From: Solibacillus sp040273735
GTDB lineage: Bacteria > Bacillota > Bacilli > Bacillales_A > Planococcaceae
Direction: 5' to 3'
Assembly (NCBI RefSeq): GCF_040273735.1
Contig: NZ_JBELZM010000005.1
Coordinates: 1 to 64,000 of the forward strand
DNA length: 64,000 nt
Every line of letters begins with the position of its first letter. The first letter of the stretch is position 1. Made by a program: the position numbers and the translations under genes. A model generated the notes under the pieces. The model did not search any database, was not told the DNA's origin, and worked only from the letters and a program-made list of their open reading frames with translations. Below, in pieces: positions 1-8,612 of this stretch.

Positions 1-902
1 AGGAAGGTGAAACTGAAGAATCAGAAACTCCGGTATCAGAAGAGGACCCAGCGGAAGATGTAACAGAAGACCCTGCAGCGCCAGTAACTGATGAAGATCA
101 GGCTGAGGAAGGTGAAACTGAAGAATCAGAAACACCGGTATCAGAAGAGGACCCAGCGGAAGATGTAACAGAAGACCCTGCAACGCCAGTAACTGATGAT
201 GATCAGGATAAAGAAGGTGAAACTGAAGAATCAGAAACGCCGGTATCTGAAGAGAATCCAGAAGATGATGTAACAGAAGATGCACCAGCAGCTGAGGATG
301 ATCAAACAGAAGATGTAACAGAAGAACCGGAAGCACCAGTAACTGAAGATGATCAGGCTGAGGAAGGTACAGAAGATGACTTTACTACATGGGTAGAAGG
401 ATCTTATCAATTTATTGATAATAGCTACCAAAGCTTAATTAACTACTACCAAACTCATATTGAACAATATTTAGGTAATTACGATTCTGAACAAACTAAT
501 GAACAAACTGAAAATATTCCAGTAATTGATGAAGCAACAGATGTTTCTTCTGATGTTGTTGAAACGGTACCAACAACTGTAGAGGAAGATACAACTCAAG
601 AAATCCCGATTGATGATACAGCACTACCAACTGAAACTGAAGAAAACCTGGAGACTCCAGTAGTTGTAGAAACTGAAGAGTTACCTTCTACTGTTGAAAC
701 ACCAGAGCAAGTTACTGAAGAAGTAGAGAATACTGTTTCAGAACCGGTAGAAGAACCAGTACAAACAGATACGGAAGAAATTAGTGTTGAACCTGAGACA
801 GAACAAGATCAAAGTGAAAAAATCGCACTAAAAGATAAAGTGGTTGGTTACTACCAAGACCTTGTAGCATCTTTCTCTAACTTTTTAAGCTTCTTAAAAT
901 AA
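1..902 (+). CDS. C-terminal part of an acidic, repeat-rich protein (5' end outside window)
   Basis: An open frame runs in from the window edge (codons start at position 3) to TAA at 900-902. It is dominated by Glu, Asp, Thr, Val and Pro. The first third is built from near-identical 35-residue units of the type EGETEESETPVSEEDPAEDV, followed by looser E/T/P-rich sequence. Two stretches are less acidic: one around 380-470 (WVEGSYQFIDNSYQSLINYY) and the C-terminus (KDKVVGYYQDLVASFSNFLS). These aromatic/hydrophobic segments are alike and may be small helices. No domain family is recognised. Composition suggests a disordered, probably exported surface or wall-associated protein, but the N-terminus that would carry a signal peptide is missing. 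A terminator follows. Confidence 0.75.
   Translation, partial: EGETEESETPVSEEDPAEDVTEDPAAPVTDEDQAEEGETEESETPVSEEDPAEDVTEDPATPVTDDDQDKEGETEESETPVSEENPEDDVTEDAPAAEDDQTEDVTEEPEAPVTEDDQAEEGTEDDFTTWVEGSYQFIDNSYQSLINYYQTHIEQYLGNYDSEQTNEQTENIPVIDEATDVSSDVVETVPTTVEEDTTQEIPIDDTALPTETEENLETPVVVETEELPSTVETPEQVTEEVENTVSEPVEEPVQTDTEEISVEPETEQDQSEKIALKDKVVGYYQDLVASFSNFLSFLK
3..317 (+). repeat. 105-bp in-frame tandem repeat, about 3 units
   Basis: The start GAAGGTGAAACTGAAGAA recurs at 3, 108 and 213, an exact 105-bp period (35 codons). The first two units differ at only a few positions; the third is diverged after about 50 bp. The period keeps the reading frame, so unit gain or loss would change protein length without frameshift. 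The array probably continues beyond the left edge. Confidence 0.85.
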
Positions 903-938
903 GCGGGGCAAAGTGAAAATAATTAAATAACAGATGGT

Positions 939-986
939 AAAAGCTTGGAAAGCCTTATTTAATAAGGTTTATCCAGGCTTTTTATT
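939..986 (+). terminator. Intrinsic terminator after the acidic repeat protein
   Basis: The arms AAAGCTTGG and CCAGGCTTT enclose an inner CCTTATT/AATAAGG stem. TTTTTATTT follows. It lies 37 nt after the stop codon at 902. Confidence 0.8.
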
Positions 987-1122
987 TGGGAGAACGTAAT
1001 TTATTTTAATTAAATCCACTAATATGCAATAAATAATTCACGAAATTAGATATAAATTTATTGATTTACGATAAATAATGTAATAAGATCAGAAGTGAAA
1101 ATAAATAAATGAGGTGCGATTT

Positions 1123-1605
1123 ATGGAAAAAGTAACTACGTTGTTTTTAAAAGTTGCTGTTGTTTTTTTAGGTATTCCTGTTTTGGTGCTCTGCATTTTT
1201 CTAGTACCTGAGTTGGCAAATGTTGCTGCAAAATTGCTTCCGGAGTTTGCTTTCGTAAAATATTTTGTTTACATCGTTTTCGATGCTTCGGCAATTCCTT
1301 TTTTCTTTGCTTTGTATCAGGCTTTCCTACTTTTGCGCTATATCGACAATAATAAAGCGTTCTCCGATTTAGCTGTGAAACCATTAAAGAAAATAAAATA
1401 TTGTGCTATAACGATCAGTGTTTTACATGTATTGGTTTTGCCGCTGTTTTATGTGTTTGCGGAAATGGATGACGCACCGGGAGTTATCTTAGTCGGATTA
1501 GTTGTTCCTTTTGCTTCATTGGTAATTGCAGTCTTTGCAGCTGTTCTTCAAAAACTTTTACATGAAGCAATTAATATCAAATCTGAAAACGATTTAACGG
1601 TCTGA
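1123..1605 (+). CDS. DUF2975 family membrane protein
   Basis: The protein has 160 residues and four hydrophobic segments (about 5-30, 43-68, 90-112 and 122-147), typical of DUF2975. ATG at 1123 is chosen because GAGGTG (1111-1116) sits 6 nt upstream; the in-frame GTG at 1114 overlaps that ribosome site and is unlikely. Between membrane segments is a conserved-looking ALYQAFLLLRYIDNNKAFSD. Only 11 nt separate it from the downstream HTH gene. DUF2975 genes are commonly paired with a YozG-type HTH gene; the molecular function of the pair is not known. Family-level confidence is good. Confidence 0.8.
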   Translation: MEKVTTLFLKVAVVFLGIPVLVLCIFLVPELANVAAKLLPEFAFVKYFVYIVFDASAIPFFFALYQAFLLLRYIDNNKAFSDLAVKPLKKIKYCAITISVLHVLVLPLFYVFAEMDDAPGVILVGLVVPFASLVIAVFAAVLQKLLHEAINIKSENDLTV

Positions 1606-1616
1606 GGTGAATAACA

Positions 1617-1832
1617 ATGGCAATTATAATTAATATCGATGTGATGTTGGCAAAAAGGAAAATGAGCGTAACAGAACTTTCGGAAAAGGTTGGGATTACG
1701 ATGGCAAACCTTTCTATATTGAAAAATGGGAAGGCAAAGGCAATTCGGTTAACAACTTTAGAAGCCATTTGTAAGGCGCTGGATTGTCAGCCTGGAGATA
1801 TTTTAGAATACAAAAGTGATGAAGACAGTTAA
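1617..1832 (+). CDS. Small XRE-family HTH transcriptional regulator (YozG-like)
   Basis: This 71-residue protein is essentially one Cro/C1-type helix-turn-helix: LAKRKMSVTELSEKVGITMA followed by NLSILKNGKAKAIRLTTLEA and the family end CKALDCQPGDILEY. It should be a DNA-binding repressor or autoregulator. GAGGTG overlaps the stop codon of the DUF2975 gene, so the two are co-transcribed and probably translationally coupled. No effector domain is present; the membrane partner may supply the signal, which is inference. Confidence 0.88.
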   Translation: MAIIINIDVMLAKRKMSVTELSEKVGITMANLSILKNGKAKAIRLTTLEAICKALDCQPGDILEYKSDEDS

Positions 1833-1880
1833 CTATTACAGCAGAAATAGATTATGACAATAATTAGGGGAGGGAAAGCA

Positions 1881-3128
1881 ATGGAAAGTAATAACTTGGT
1901 TATTGAAAATATTACTAAACCTGATGTACTCGAGAGAATGTATAGAAAAGACCCGAAAGCTTTTACCAAGTCATTTAAACAGGCATGGGAACAAAACTAT
2001 GATTCTCCAATTTTGAGTGTTTGGTATGAAAGATTGAATTTCAGTGAAAAGGATAGTACAAAAAAGTCTGCGTCGTTTCAAAGCGGATTTATTTTCATGG
2101 GTATATTAGCGATCATGGCAGGGGTAAGCACAAGAATTATATTCCATTTTGTCGAACAGGAAGCAATTGCTCCGATTAATCTGGCATTTGGTATTATTCC
2201 CTTTATTGCTGCATACTTTGTATACAAGCGTACTCCTAAAAGAAGTGTTATTTATTCTTTAGTAGCAATGTTCTTAGTTTCAGGAGTTTATCTGAATATG
2301 CTGCCACTAAATTTCAACGATGATAGCATTATTTTAGCTTATTTACATTTCCCTATTTTCTTATGGGTGCTGTTGGGGCTTGCATATACAGGAAATGATT
2401 ATTTAAATAGCAGTACAAGATTAGCTTATATCAAATTTAATTTAGAATATGGTATCCTCTATGCCAGCATGGCAATTAGCGGTATGGTTCTTGCATTATT
2501 AACATTGCAGTTATTTAGCTTCATTGGCTTGAACATTGAGGAATTCTATTTTAGTAATATTGTTTTATTTGGTGCAGCAGCACTTGCAGTTGTTGGTGTA
2601 CACCTTGTATCAATGAATTTAAAGCTTGCTAAAAATGTTACTCCATTTATAGCAAAAATCTTTAGCCCGATAGTTTTAATCACTTTGCTTGTATATCTTG
2701 TAACAGTCATATCGGTCGGAAAAAATCCATTTTTGGACCGCGATTTCCTGATTGCCTTCAATGGTATACTCCTTGGTATACTAGCTGTTACAATATTTTC
2801 CATTACCGAGAAAGACTCGGACGATAAAAAGAGCATCTTCGACTATGTCAATTTCGCTTTAATCGTTGTTGCGCTTATCTTTGACAGTGTAGCATTATCA
2901 GCGATCATGTTCAGACTTACTTCCTATGGTATTACACCTAATAGGCTTGCTGTTTTAGGAGTAAATATACTAATCTGTGCAAATCTACTATGGATAATGA
3001 TTTCCTATTTGCGTTTTCTGCAAAACAAATCCGGACCTACTGCTATCCAAAATGCCGTTACGAAATATCTGCCGGTATACGGATTATGGGCAGCTATCGT
3101 TATATTTACTTTTCCGATAATTTTTTAA
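1881..3128 (+). CDS. Polytopic membrane protein, DUF4153-like
   Basis: The protein has 415 residues with about ten hydrophobic segments after a soluble N-terminus of about 60 residues. ATG 1881 is preferred because AGGGGAGGG (1867-1875) is 5 nt upstream; an earlier in-frame ATG at 1854 lacks a site. The central part (EYGILYASMAISGMVLALLT ... FSFIGLNIEEFYFSNIVLFG) resembles DUF4153 membrane proteins. I am moderately sure of that family and know of no defined function. It lies 48 nt after the HTH gene and probably belongs to the same operon. Confidence 0.65.
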   Translation: MESNNLVIENITKPDVLERMYRKDPKAFTKSFKQAWEQNYDSPILSVWYERLNFSEKDSTKKSASFQSGFIFMGILAIMAGVSTRIIFHFVEQEAIAPINLAFGIIPFIAAYFVYKRTPKRSVIYSLVAMFLVSGVYLNMLPLNFNDDSIILAYLHFPIFLWVLLGLAYTGNDYLNSSTRLAYIKFNLEYGILYASMAISGMVLALLTLQLFSFIGLNIEEFYFSNIVLFGAAALAVVGVHLVSMNLKLAKNVTPFIAKIFSPIVLITLLVYLVTVISVGKNPFLDRDFLIAFNGILLGILAVTIFSITEKDSDDKKSIFDYVNFALIVVALIFDSVALSAIMFRLTSYGITPNRLAVLGVNILICANLLWIMISYLRFLQNKSGPTAIQNAVTKYLPVYGLWAAIVIFTFPIIF

Positions 3129-3184
3129 GTAAAGGTTGTTTAGAAATTTACAATAGCTACATTCTATAAAGGTGTAGCGGGAAT

Positions 3185-3230
3185 AGTCCAATTTCTCATT
3201 CACAATAATGGGAAATTGGGCTTTTATTTT
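3185..3230 (+). terminator. Intrinsic terminator between the DUF4153-like gene and the UvrA-like gene
   Basis: A stem of about 16 bp, AGTCCAATTTCTCATT with AATGGGAAATTGGGCT, has a short loop and is followed by CTTTTATTTT. It ends the upstream operon. If a promoter lies at the TATAAA near 3171, it would instead sit in the leader of the UvrA-like gene and could attenuate it. Confidence 0.8.
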
Positions 3231-3272
3231 AGCTAATAGGTGTAGTAACATCTGAGTAATAGAAGGGGTGTT

Positions 3273-3326
3273 ATGATAAATAAACAGCTGTATTTTCTTC
3301 GGAATCTCGGAACGCGGGAATATTAA
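3273..3326 (+). CDS. Candidate 17-residue leader peptide upstream of the UvrA-like gene
   Basis: ATG at 3273 is preceded by AGAAGGGGTG (3261-3270) and opens a frame encoding MINKQLYFLRNLGTREY, ending at TAA 3324-3326. The stop is 28 nt before ATG 3355 of the UvrA-like gene. AACATC (3249-3254) can pair with GGTGTT over the ribosome site. Short, well-initiated ORFs in this position are typical attenuation leaders of antibiotic-resistance ATPases. That it acts as one here is inference, and the ORF could be chance. Confidence 0.45.
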   Translation: MINKQLYFLRNLGTREY

Positions 3327-3354
3327 ATAAAATGAATGGGTGCGATATTACAAA

Positions 3355-6300
3355 ATGATAATAAATCAACTAATTGCAAACAATATTTTTAATTTAGATA
3401 CAGTGGTACCAGTCGATCGATCGTTAGGAATTGCTGGACTTTCTGGATCTGGTAAAACAACTTTTTGTCAAACAATCGGGGAAGAGTCCAAGAAACGACT
3501 TGTTTCATTATTGCCAAAGTCCGAATATCAATATCTATTCCCTAATATAATGGAAACCAATTTTAGTGCTATTAAAATGGAAGAAATGCCATTAGTACTT
3601 TTTCTCGGAAAGTCGTCCATATCCTCCAACCCACGTTCAACTATTGGTACACATACAGGCGTGTTTAAAGAGATTCGCGATGTTTTTGCCGGGAAATTTG
3701 ATCTCTCTCCTGAAGTGTTTTCGTTTAACAATGAACTAGGCTGGTGTACTTCGTGTAAAGGACGCGGTACGACTAAAAACATTGAATGTAAAAAGTGTGA
3801 AGGAAAACGCTATAATCCGGAAGTTCTGCAAAAAAGAATCGAGTTATTAAATCAACCACATAATATAGCCGATGTTAACGATTTAAGTGTTGAAACCATT
3901 TTTGCATTAAAAGATGTGTTACATATTAGTGAAGGAAAACAACATATCCTTAAAAATCTTATCAATATGAAAATTGGTTACTTAACGATAAATCGTATAA
4001 TGGGCACATTATCAGGGGGAGAATTAACGCGACTTTATTTGGCGGAATTTATGGCTACAAGTGAAAATACCGTTATTATCATCGATGAAATCTCTGTAGG
4101 ACTTGATCATCAAACATTACTGAAAATTTTAGAGCAAATAAAGCAACTTGGTTACAAAAATCAAATTTGGCTCATTGATCATTCAGACACAGTGCTCGAT
4201 GTTACGGGGGAGCAGTTGTTTTTCGGACCGGGCAGTGGGAAATACGGTGGAAAAATTGTAGAAGAATCTCCTCGTCCTAAACCAATCAATTATGAACTGA
4301 ATAAGGCAATGCCAACAGAATACTATCATTTTAAGGAGCTATATAGCCGCAATATTCAGATTGCTGAAATTCAGATTCCTAAAAATAGAATTGTTACTTT
4401 TACTGGAGAGTCCGGATGTGGTAAATCTACACTTGTCAATGAATGTATAGCAAAGGATTTTCTGAAAAGATACCCGAAAGATAAAATAGTAATGGTCGGG
4501 CAAAATCGAAACCAATCAATAACAAGCCGGTCAACTGTAGCCACTTTTCTTGATATTAAAAGAAAACTAACGAAGTATAGTGAAGAAATTGAAGATATTT
4601 TTCAGCGCTCGATTGAAGATATTATTGAAGAATTACCTGCTGGAGATATTACCCATAAACGCTTGAACCTGTTAATCAAACTTGGACTTGGTTATTTAAC
4701 ATTAGAAAGAAAAACACAGTCTTTATCGAATGGCGAATTCCAATGCGTCCATTTAGTTTCCGAGCTGTTTGCCAATTCTAAAAATCCACATATATTATTT
4801 ATTTTTGATGAGCCTTCAAAAGGTTTGTCGCAAAATATTTTAAATCAGTTCATTGATAGCATTAGAGCCATACTTCAGGATGAATCTGTATCGATTATAA
4901 TGATTGAACATAATTCGTATATGCTGGAAAACTCCGATTTTATCGTTGATTTCGGAAAAAGAAAAATTGAACCAGTCGAACATCTAAATGTAATGAGTCA
5001 TGAAAATTATTATAGTGAGCAAGACGGCATAGATAACGTACCGGAGCAAATCCCTTCAGCTATTAACCAACAAAATGGTGTTCATTACTTAAAAGAAAAT
5101 CATATTGCCTATTTTAAAAATGCAGAAAATATTTATAAAGGCGGTATTCTAAAAAGTTTATCATCCATGGCCCGCTTAATTTATGGTGAATACGAGTCTG
5201 CTAAAATAGCTCCAGTCATTGCTATTGATCTGGAACGTCAATTATATAGTCAATATAGTTTTCTGTATGAAGTTGGTGGGTTAATCAATCATATTGTAGC
5301 CGCACATCCAACAAATAAAGATACGGGAAGCTTCGATTTCTATCTTCAAGACAATCATTGTCCAAGTTGCTCTGGTCGCCGGTTTATTGAAAAATTTGAT
5401 TTTGATGTTGTCATTCAGAACAAGACTGTTCCTTTTTGGGAGGGCTTATTGCATCCAGACGTAATGGAAGTATTGAAGTATTATAAGTACTCAAAACTGG
5501 AATTCCTTTTTGAAGAAATCAAGAATGAACTCGGTCAAGATATAAGTAAAAGTTATAACGAGATGACGGAAGCTGAAAAGGAAACTTTTTTATATGGATA
5601 TTGGGAAAATTCCTTCTATGATAAAGCGGAAAAGGCTAGAAGAACATGGCAAGGCTTTAATCAAATTATAGGGATGTATATGTTCATTTCGAAATCACCT
5701 ATTAAAGAGCTGATGAAGGAATCGAAAGAGATGATTACATGTCCGGTTTGTGAAGGGACTGTGTTAAACCACCAGAAACAGCTGAAGTATGGCAATAGAG
5801 ATATTCGTGAGATTATAAAGCAGCCGCTTGAGGAAGTAATAAAAATAGTAGGTCCGTTACCAATAATGGTCAAATTAAAATCAATCGTTGGCGGCGATAT
5901 GGTTTTAACAGAAGATGTCTCTTTACTGGCTCGAGAAATACAAGTGGCATTGAAATTGTTTGAAATTGAAGTGGCGAGTTTTGCACAATATGAAGTAGTT
6001 TTACAAAATACCCTCCCTTTTTGGGACAGCATTAAAGGTCATATTGATGTCATTAGTAGAAACAATCGCGTAACCGTTTGTGATTTTGTCAATATCGATG
6101 AAACGAGAGAAACGATCATTGATAAATACTTTACGAATGCAAAGTACAAAAAACTAACATATGTTTATGAAGCATTCGGTTACAAAAAACTTATTACCCA
6201 AATAAATAAAATCAAGAAAAGTTATCCTTGTTCTTTCTGTAAAGGTAAGAAAGCACTTTCGGAAGATGGACTACACGATGGCGTAGCAAAATTAACAATT

Positions 6301-6522
6301 CCATGTGTAAGCTGTAATGCAAGTGGCATCAATAATGAAGGTTTGAATGAACTAGTTGAAGGGATACAAGTGAAAACTTGGTTAACCGGAACGGTAAGTG
6401 AAATTGTTGATAAGAGTCTATATACAAAAGGTGTTTCAGAAATTCCGATTTTTAATCGAATTCGTGAGTTAAATAAAAAAGAGATGATGGCTGTCTATCA
6501 ATGCCTTGAGGAAAAAAGTTAA
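3355..6522 (+). CDS. UvrA-like ABC ATPase paralogue with an extended zinc-finger C-terminus
   Basis: From ATG 3355 the protein has 1055 residues (GTG 3340 is an alternative). The first half carries two UvrA-type ATPase modules: Walker A GLSGSGKTT near residue 27, a four-Cys zinc finger CTSCKGRG...CKKCEGKR near 130-150, signature LSGGELTR near 218, a second Walker A GESGCGKST near 350 and a degenerate signature LSNGEF near 456. The last 500 residues have no P-loop but contain CPSC (about 668), CPVC (about 795) and a CSFC/CVSC pair (about 958-985), each followed by UvrA-finger-like sequence. Housekeeping UvrA is about 950 residues with a different order. UvrA-like paralogues are linked to drug or DNA-damage tolerance in some bacteria; its substrate is unknown. 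Confidence 0.7.
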   Translation: MIINQLIANNIFNLDTVVPVDRSLGIAGLSGSGKTTFCQTIGEESKKRLVSLLPKSEYQYLFPNIMETNFSAIKMEEMPLVLFLGKSSISSNPRSTIGTHTGVFKEIRDVFAGKFDLSPEVFSFNNELGWCTSCKGRGTTKNIECKKCEGKRYNPEVLQKRIELLNQPHNIADVNDLSVETIFALKDVLHISEGKQHILKNLINMKIGYLTINRIMGTLSGGELTRLYLAEFMATSENTVIIIDEISVGLDHQTLLKILEQIKQLGYKNQIWLIDHSDTVLDVTGEQLFFGPGSGKYGGKIVEESPRPKPINYELNKAMPTEYYHFKELYSRNIQIAEIQIPKNRIVTFTGESGCGKSTLVNECIAKDFLKRYPKDKIVMVGQNRNQSITSRSTVATFLDIKRKLTKYSEEIEDIFQRSIEDIIEELPAGDITHKRLNLLIKLGLGYLTLERKTQSLSNGEFQCVHLVSELFANSKNPHILFIFDEPSKGLSQNILNQFIDSIRAILQDESVSIIMIEHNSYMLENSDFIVDFGKRKIEPVEHLNVMSHENYYSEQDGIDNVPEQIPSAINQQNGVHYLKENHIAYFKNAENIYKGGILKSLSSMARLIYGEYESAKIAPVIAIDLERQLYSQYSFLYEVGGLINHIVAAHPTNKDTGSFDFYLQDNHCPSCSGRRFIEKFDFDVVIQNKTVPFWEGLLHPDVMEVLKYYKYSKLEFLFEEIKNELGQDISKSYNEMTEAEKETFLYGYWENSFYDKAEKARRTWQGFNQIIGMYMFISKSPIKELMKESKEMITCPVCEGTVLNHQKQLKYGNRDIREIIKQPLEEVIKIVGPLPIMVKLKSIVGGDMVLTEDVSLLAREIQVALKLFEIEVASFAQYEVVLQNTLPFWDSIKGHIDVISRNNRVTVCDFVNIDETRETIIDKYFTNAKYKKLTYVYEAFGYKKLITQINKIKKSYPCSFCKGKKALSEDGLHDGVAKLTIPCVSCNASGINNEGLNELVEGIQVKTWLTGTVSEIVDKSLYTKGVSEIPIFNRIRELNKKEMMAVYQCLEEKS

Positions 6523-6539
6523 ATTAACTTATAAAATTA

Positions 6540-6593
6540 GCACTGACGCAAAGGCAGATGACGAAGAGAAATTCGTGCATCTGCTTTTGTGTG
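6540..6593. terminator. Long hairpin between convergent genes, probable terminator
   Basis: The arms GCAAAGGCAGATG...CGAA and TTCG...CATCTGCTTTTGTG form a long stem between the convergent UvrA-like and serine hydrolase genes. There is no strong T-run on either side, so termination efficiency is uncertain. Confidence 0.5.
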
Positions 6594-6610
6594 CAGAAGA
6601 TAATTTAAAT

Positions 6611-8458
6611 TTAATGGTAAAGCTCCCAGCCGAAAATTAAAACGACAAGGAGCAGCGCCGAAATACAAGAAAATGTATAGCGTATTTTTTGACTACGAGT
6701 TGTCGTTGTTATTTTCCAACCAGCAAATATGGCTACAAGACAAATGGCTACGAATGCAATGTACGCATAATTGACCCAAAAATGAATTTTCAAGTTTGTA
6801 TAAGAAGCATAATTTAATGTTCTGTAAGCTAAAACTATTATGTTTATAAAAGGTATACTATTTGCGGAAAGTAATAGTAATTCCCATTTATCTACAACAG
6901 TAGCTCGGACTGTTTTTTTTCGGTTTTTTATCTTTTTGATGAACAATATTAGTAAAACTATGAGTGTATACAGACCACTAAAAGCTACTGCTAAGAGACT
7001 GAACAGATTCATTATCTTCATTTTTTGAGTGACTGGTAGAAAATCACTTGTCGGCATTGAAATCTTTTTCACCTTTCCCTCATTCAACGTAACATGAAAA
7101 TATACACGATAATCATTTAAAGATTTATACAAATATGGAGCGATTTGTTCCAGTTTCATCCCAAAAGCATCCACATTGTTTAAGTCTGTTGCTTCAAAAC
7201 GACCAATACTAAGTGCACTGTACAGCTTTGTAAAACCTTTATAAGGCTGCCTTGCCATAAAGTAATTTCCTTCAAGTTCCTGCGCATTCGGCATTGTTAG
7301 CTTGCCTTCTTCAGCAGAATACTCACCGAATATAAGTGTTGGCAATCCATAACTTAGTCCTGCTTCACCCGCCTGATTCGTGAAAACAATTACTCCCATA
7401 TCTTCATCATTAGAAAAGGTGAAGTTGCTTGAAAAACTATCAGTATTTCCTGCATGTTCAAGTGCATCAACGGTATATAAACCTTTCCAAAAACCATGTG
7501 CATTTCGTGGGAAGCCATCATCATAAAAGTCACTTGTCGTCAGCATTTCATCCAATGTCCGATTGTTTTGGAACAAAGGACTGTTTGTTCCGTCTGCCGG
7601 CATAAGTGCCATCATGAATTTGGCAGCATCCGCTATTGTACCAATTGCACTTCCGGCTGGATATAAACCAATATAGATCCGCTCATTTTTTGAAATAGTG
7701 AACTCACCATCATTTTTAACAATGTAACCGTTAATTTCATCTCTTTTTGTTGCGACACTAGCGTTATCTTCCTGGGTCGGGTGAATCGTTGTGTCCTTCA
7801 TATCCAATACAGAAAAAATATGTTCATTAACATAATCATAAAAAGGCTGTGCTGCAAGCTGTTCCACAATAAAACCGGCGAGTGCTACACCATAGTTTGA
7901 ATAGGCAACTACACTTCCGGGTTCGTTCACCTGATAAGGCTCAGTAATGTGAAGCATTTCTTCCAAAGGCTTTATTTCATTTGCTGACATATAGAATAAA
8001 TCTGTAAATTTTTCTTCCCACCCAGCGTTATGGTGCATCAAATTCAGCATTGTGATAGGGGCATCATAACGTATTTTCGTCAGAGATCCTTCCGGCAAAT
8101 ACGTGCGAATATCTTCATCTAATTTTAATTTCCCTTGCTCTACTAGCTGCATCACACTGGTCCAGACGAGAAGCTTTGTAACGGAACCCCATTCAAATAC
8201 ATTATCCGTTGTGACATTCACCTGATTTTCAACATCAGAATAGCCATACGCCGTATTCAAGAAAATTTCTCCGTCCTTCACAATTAGTACATTTGCTCCT
8301 GCAGTAGTCGTTCCAATGTATTTAGAAGCATATTCATCAACTCTTTCCTTTAGCTCTGCATAAGCAATCCCTGCCGGTGTTGACATGCTTTCTTTTGCAG
8401 AAACAGCTGGTACACTACATAGCACCATTACTGCTAACAATAAAATTATTTTTTTTAT
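6611..8458 (-). CDS. Exported class C beta-lactamase-fold serine hydrolase with C-terminal membrane domain
   Basis: A secreted PBP4*/AmpC-type hydrolase of about 615 residues. Visible catalytic motifs are SVTK (SxxK nucleophile), YSN in VAYSNYGVALAG, and HAGN in the KTG position. Four hydrophobic segments end the protein, anchoring it in the membrane. The first canonical codon in frame is TTG at 8440, which would cut the signal peptide short and lie far from a ribosome site. An ATA at 8458 lies 9 nt after GAGGAGG (8474-8468) and gives a textbook signal peptide, (M)KKIILLLAVMVLCSVPAVSA. I therefore propose ATA initiation, or a mutated ATG. The substrate is unknown; peptidoglycan peptides or esters are possible. 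Confidence 0.75.
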   Translation of the reverse strand: MKKIILLLAVMVLCSVPAVSAKESMSTPAGIAYAELKERVDEYASKYIGTTTAGANVLIVKDGEIFLNTAYGYSDVENQVNVTTDNVFEWGSVTKLLVWTSVMQLVEQGKLKLDEDIRTYLPEGSLTKIRYDAPITMLNLMHHNAGWEEKFTDLFYMSANEIKPLEEMLHITEPYQVNEPGSVVAYSNYGVALAGFIVEQLAAQPFYDYVNEHIFSVLDMKDTTIHPTQEDNASVATKRDEINGYIVKNDGEFTISKNERIYIGLYPAGSAIGTIADAAKFMMALMPADGTNSPLFQNNRTLDEMLTTSDFYDDGFPRNAHGFWKGLYTVDALEHAGNTDSFSSNFTFSNDEDMGVIVFTNQAGEAGLSYGLPTLIFGEYSAEEGKLTMPNAQELEGNYFMARQPYKGFTKLYSALSIGRFEATDLNNVDAFGMKLEQIAPYLYKSLNDYRVYFHVTLNEGKVKKISMPTSDFLPVTQKMKIMNLFSLLAVAFSGLYTLIVLLILFIKKIKNRKKTVRATVVDKWELLLLSANSIPFINIIVLAYRTLNYASYTNLKIHFWVNYAYIAFVAICLVAIFAGWKITTTTRSQKIRYTFSCISALLLVVLIFGWELYH

Positions 8459-8612
8459 TACTCCTCGCCTCCTCTATTACATCAATACAAATGAAACAAT
8501 TAAAATATTCCATTATTAAAGTATTTATATATTTATTTAAGCGAAGCTATCTCTATACAAAATGTAATTTTTCTAATATTCTTAATATAATATAGATGAT
8601 GGGGTGAAGTTA

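Noticed and set aside
231..431. Minus-strand open frame of 66 codons, Phe/Cys/Ile-rich
   Set aside because: It is the antisense of the Glu/Asp-rich repeat gene; acidic codons read backwards give Phe/Ser/Ile codons. No ribosome site.
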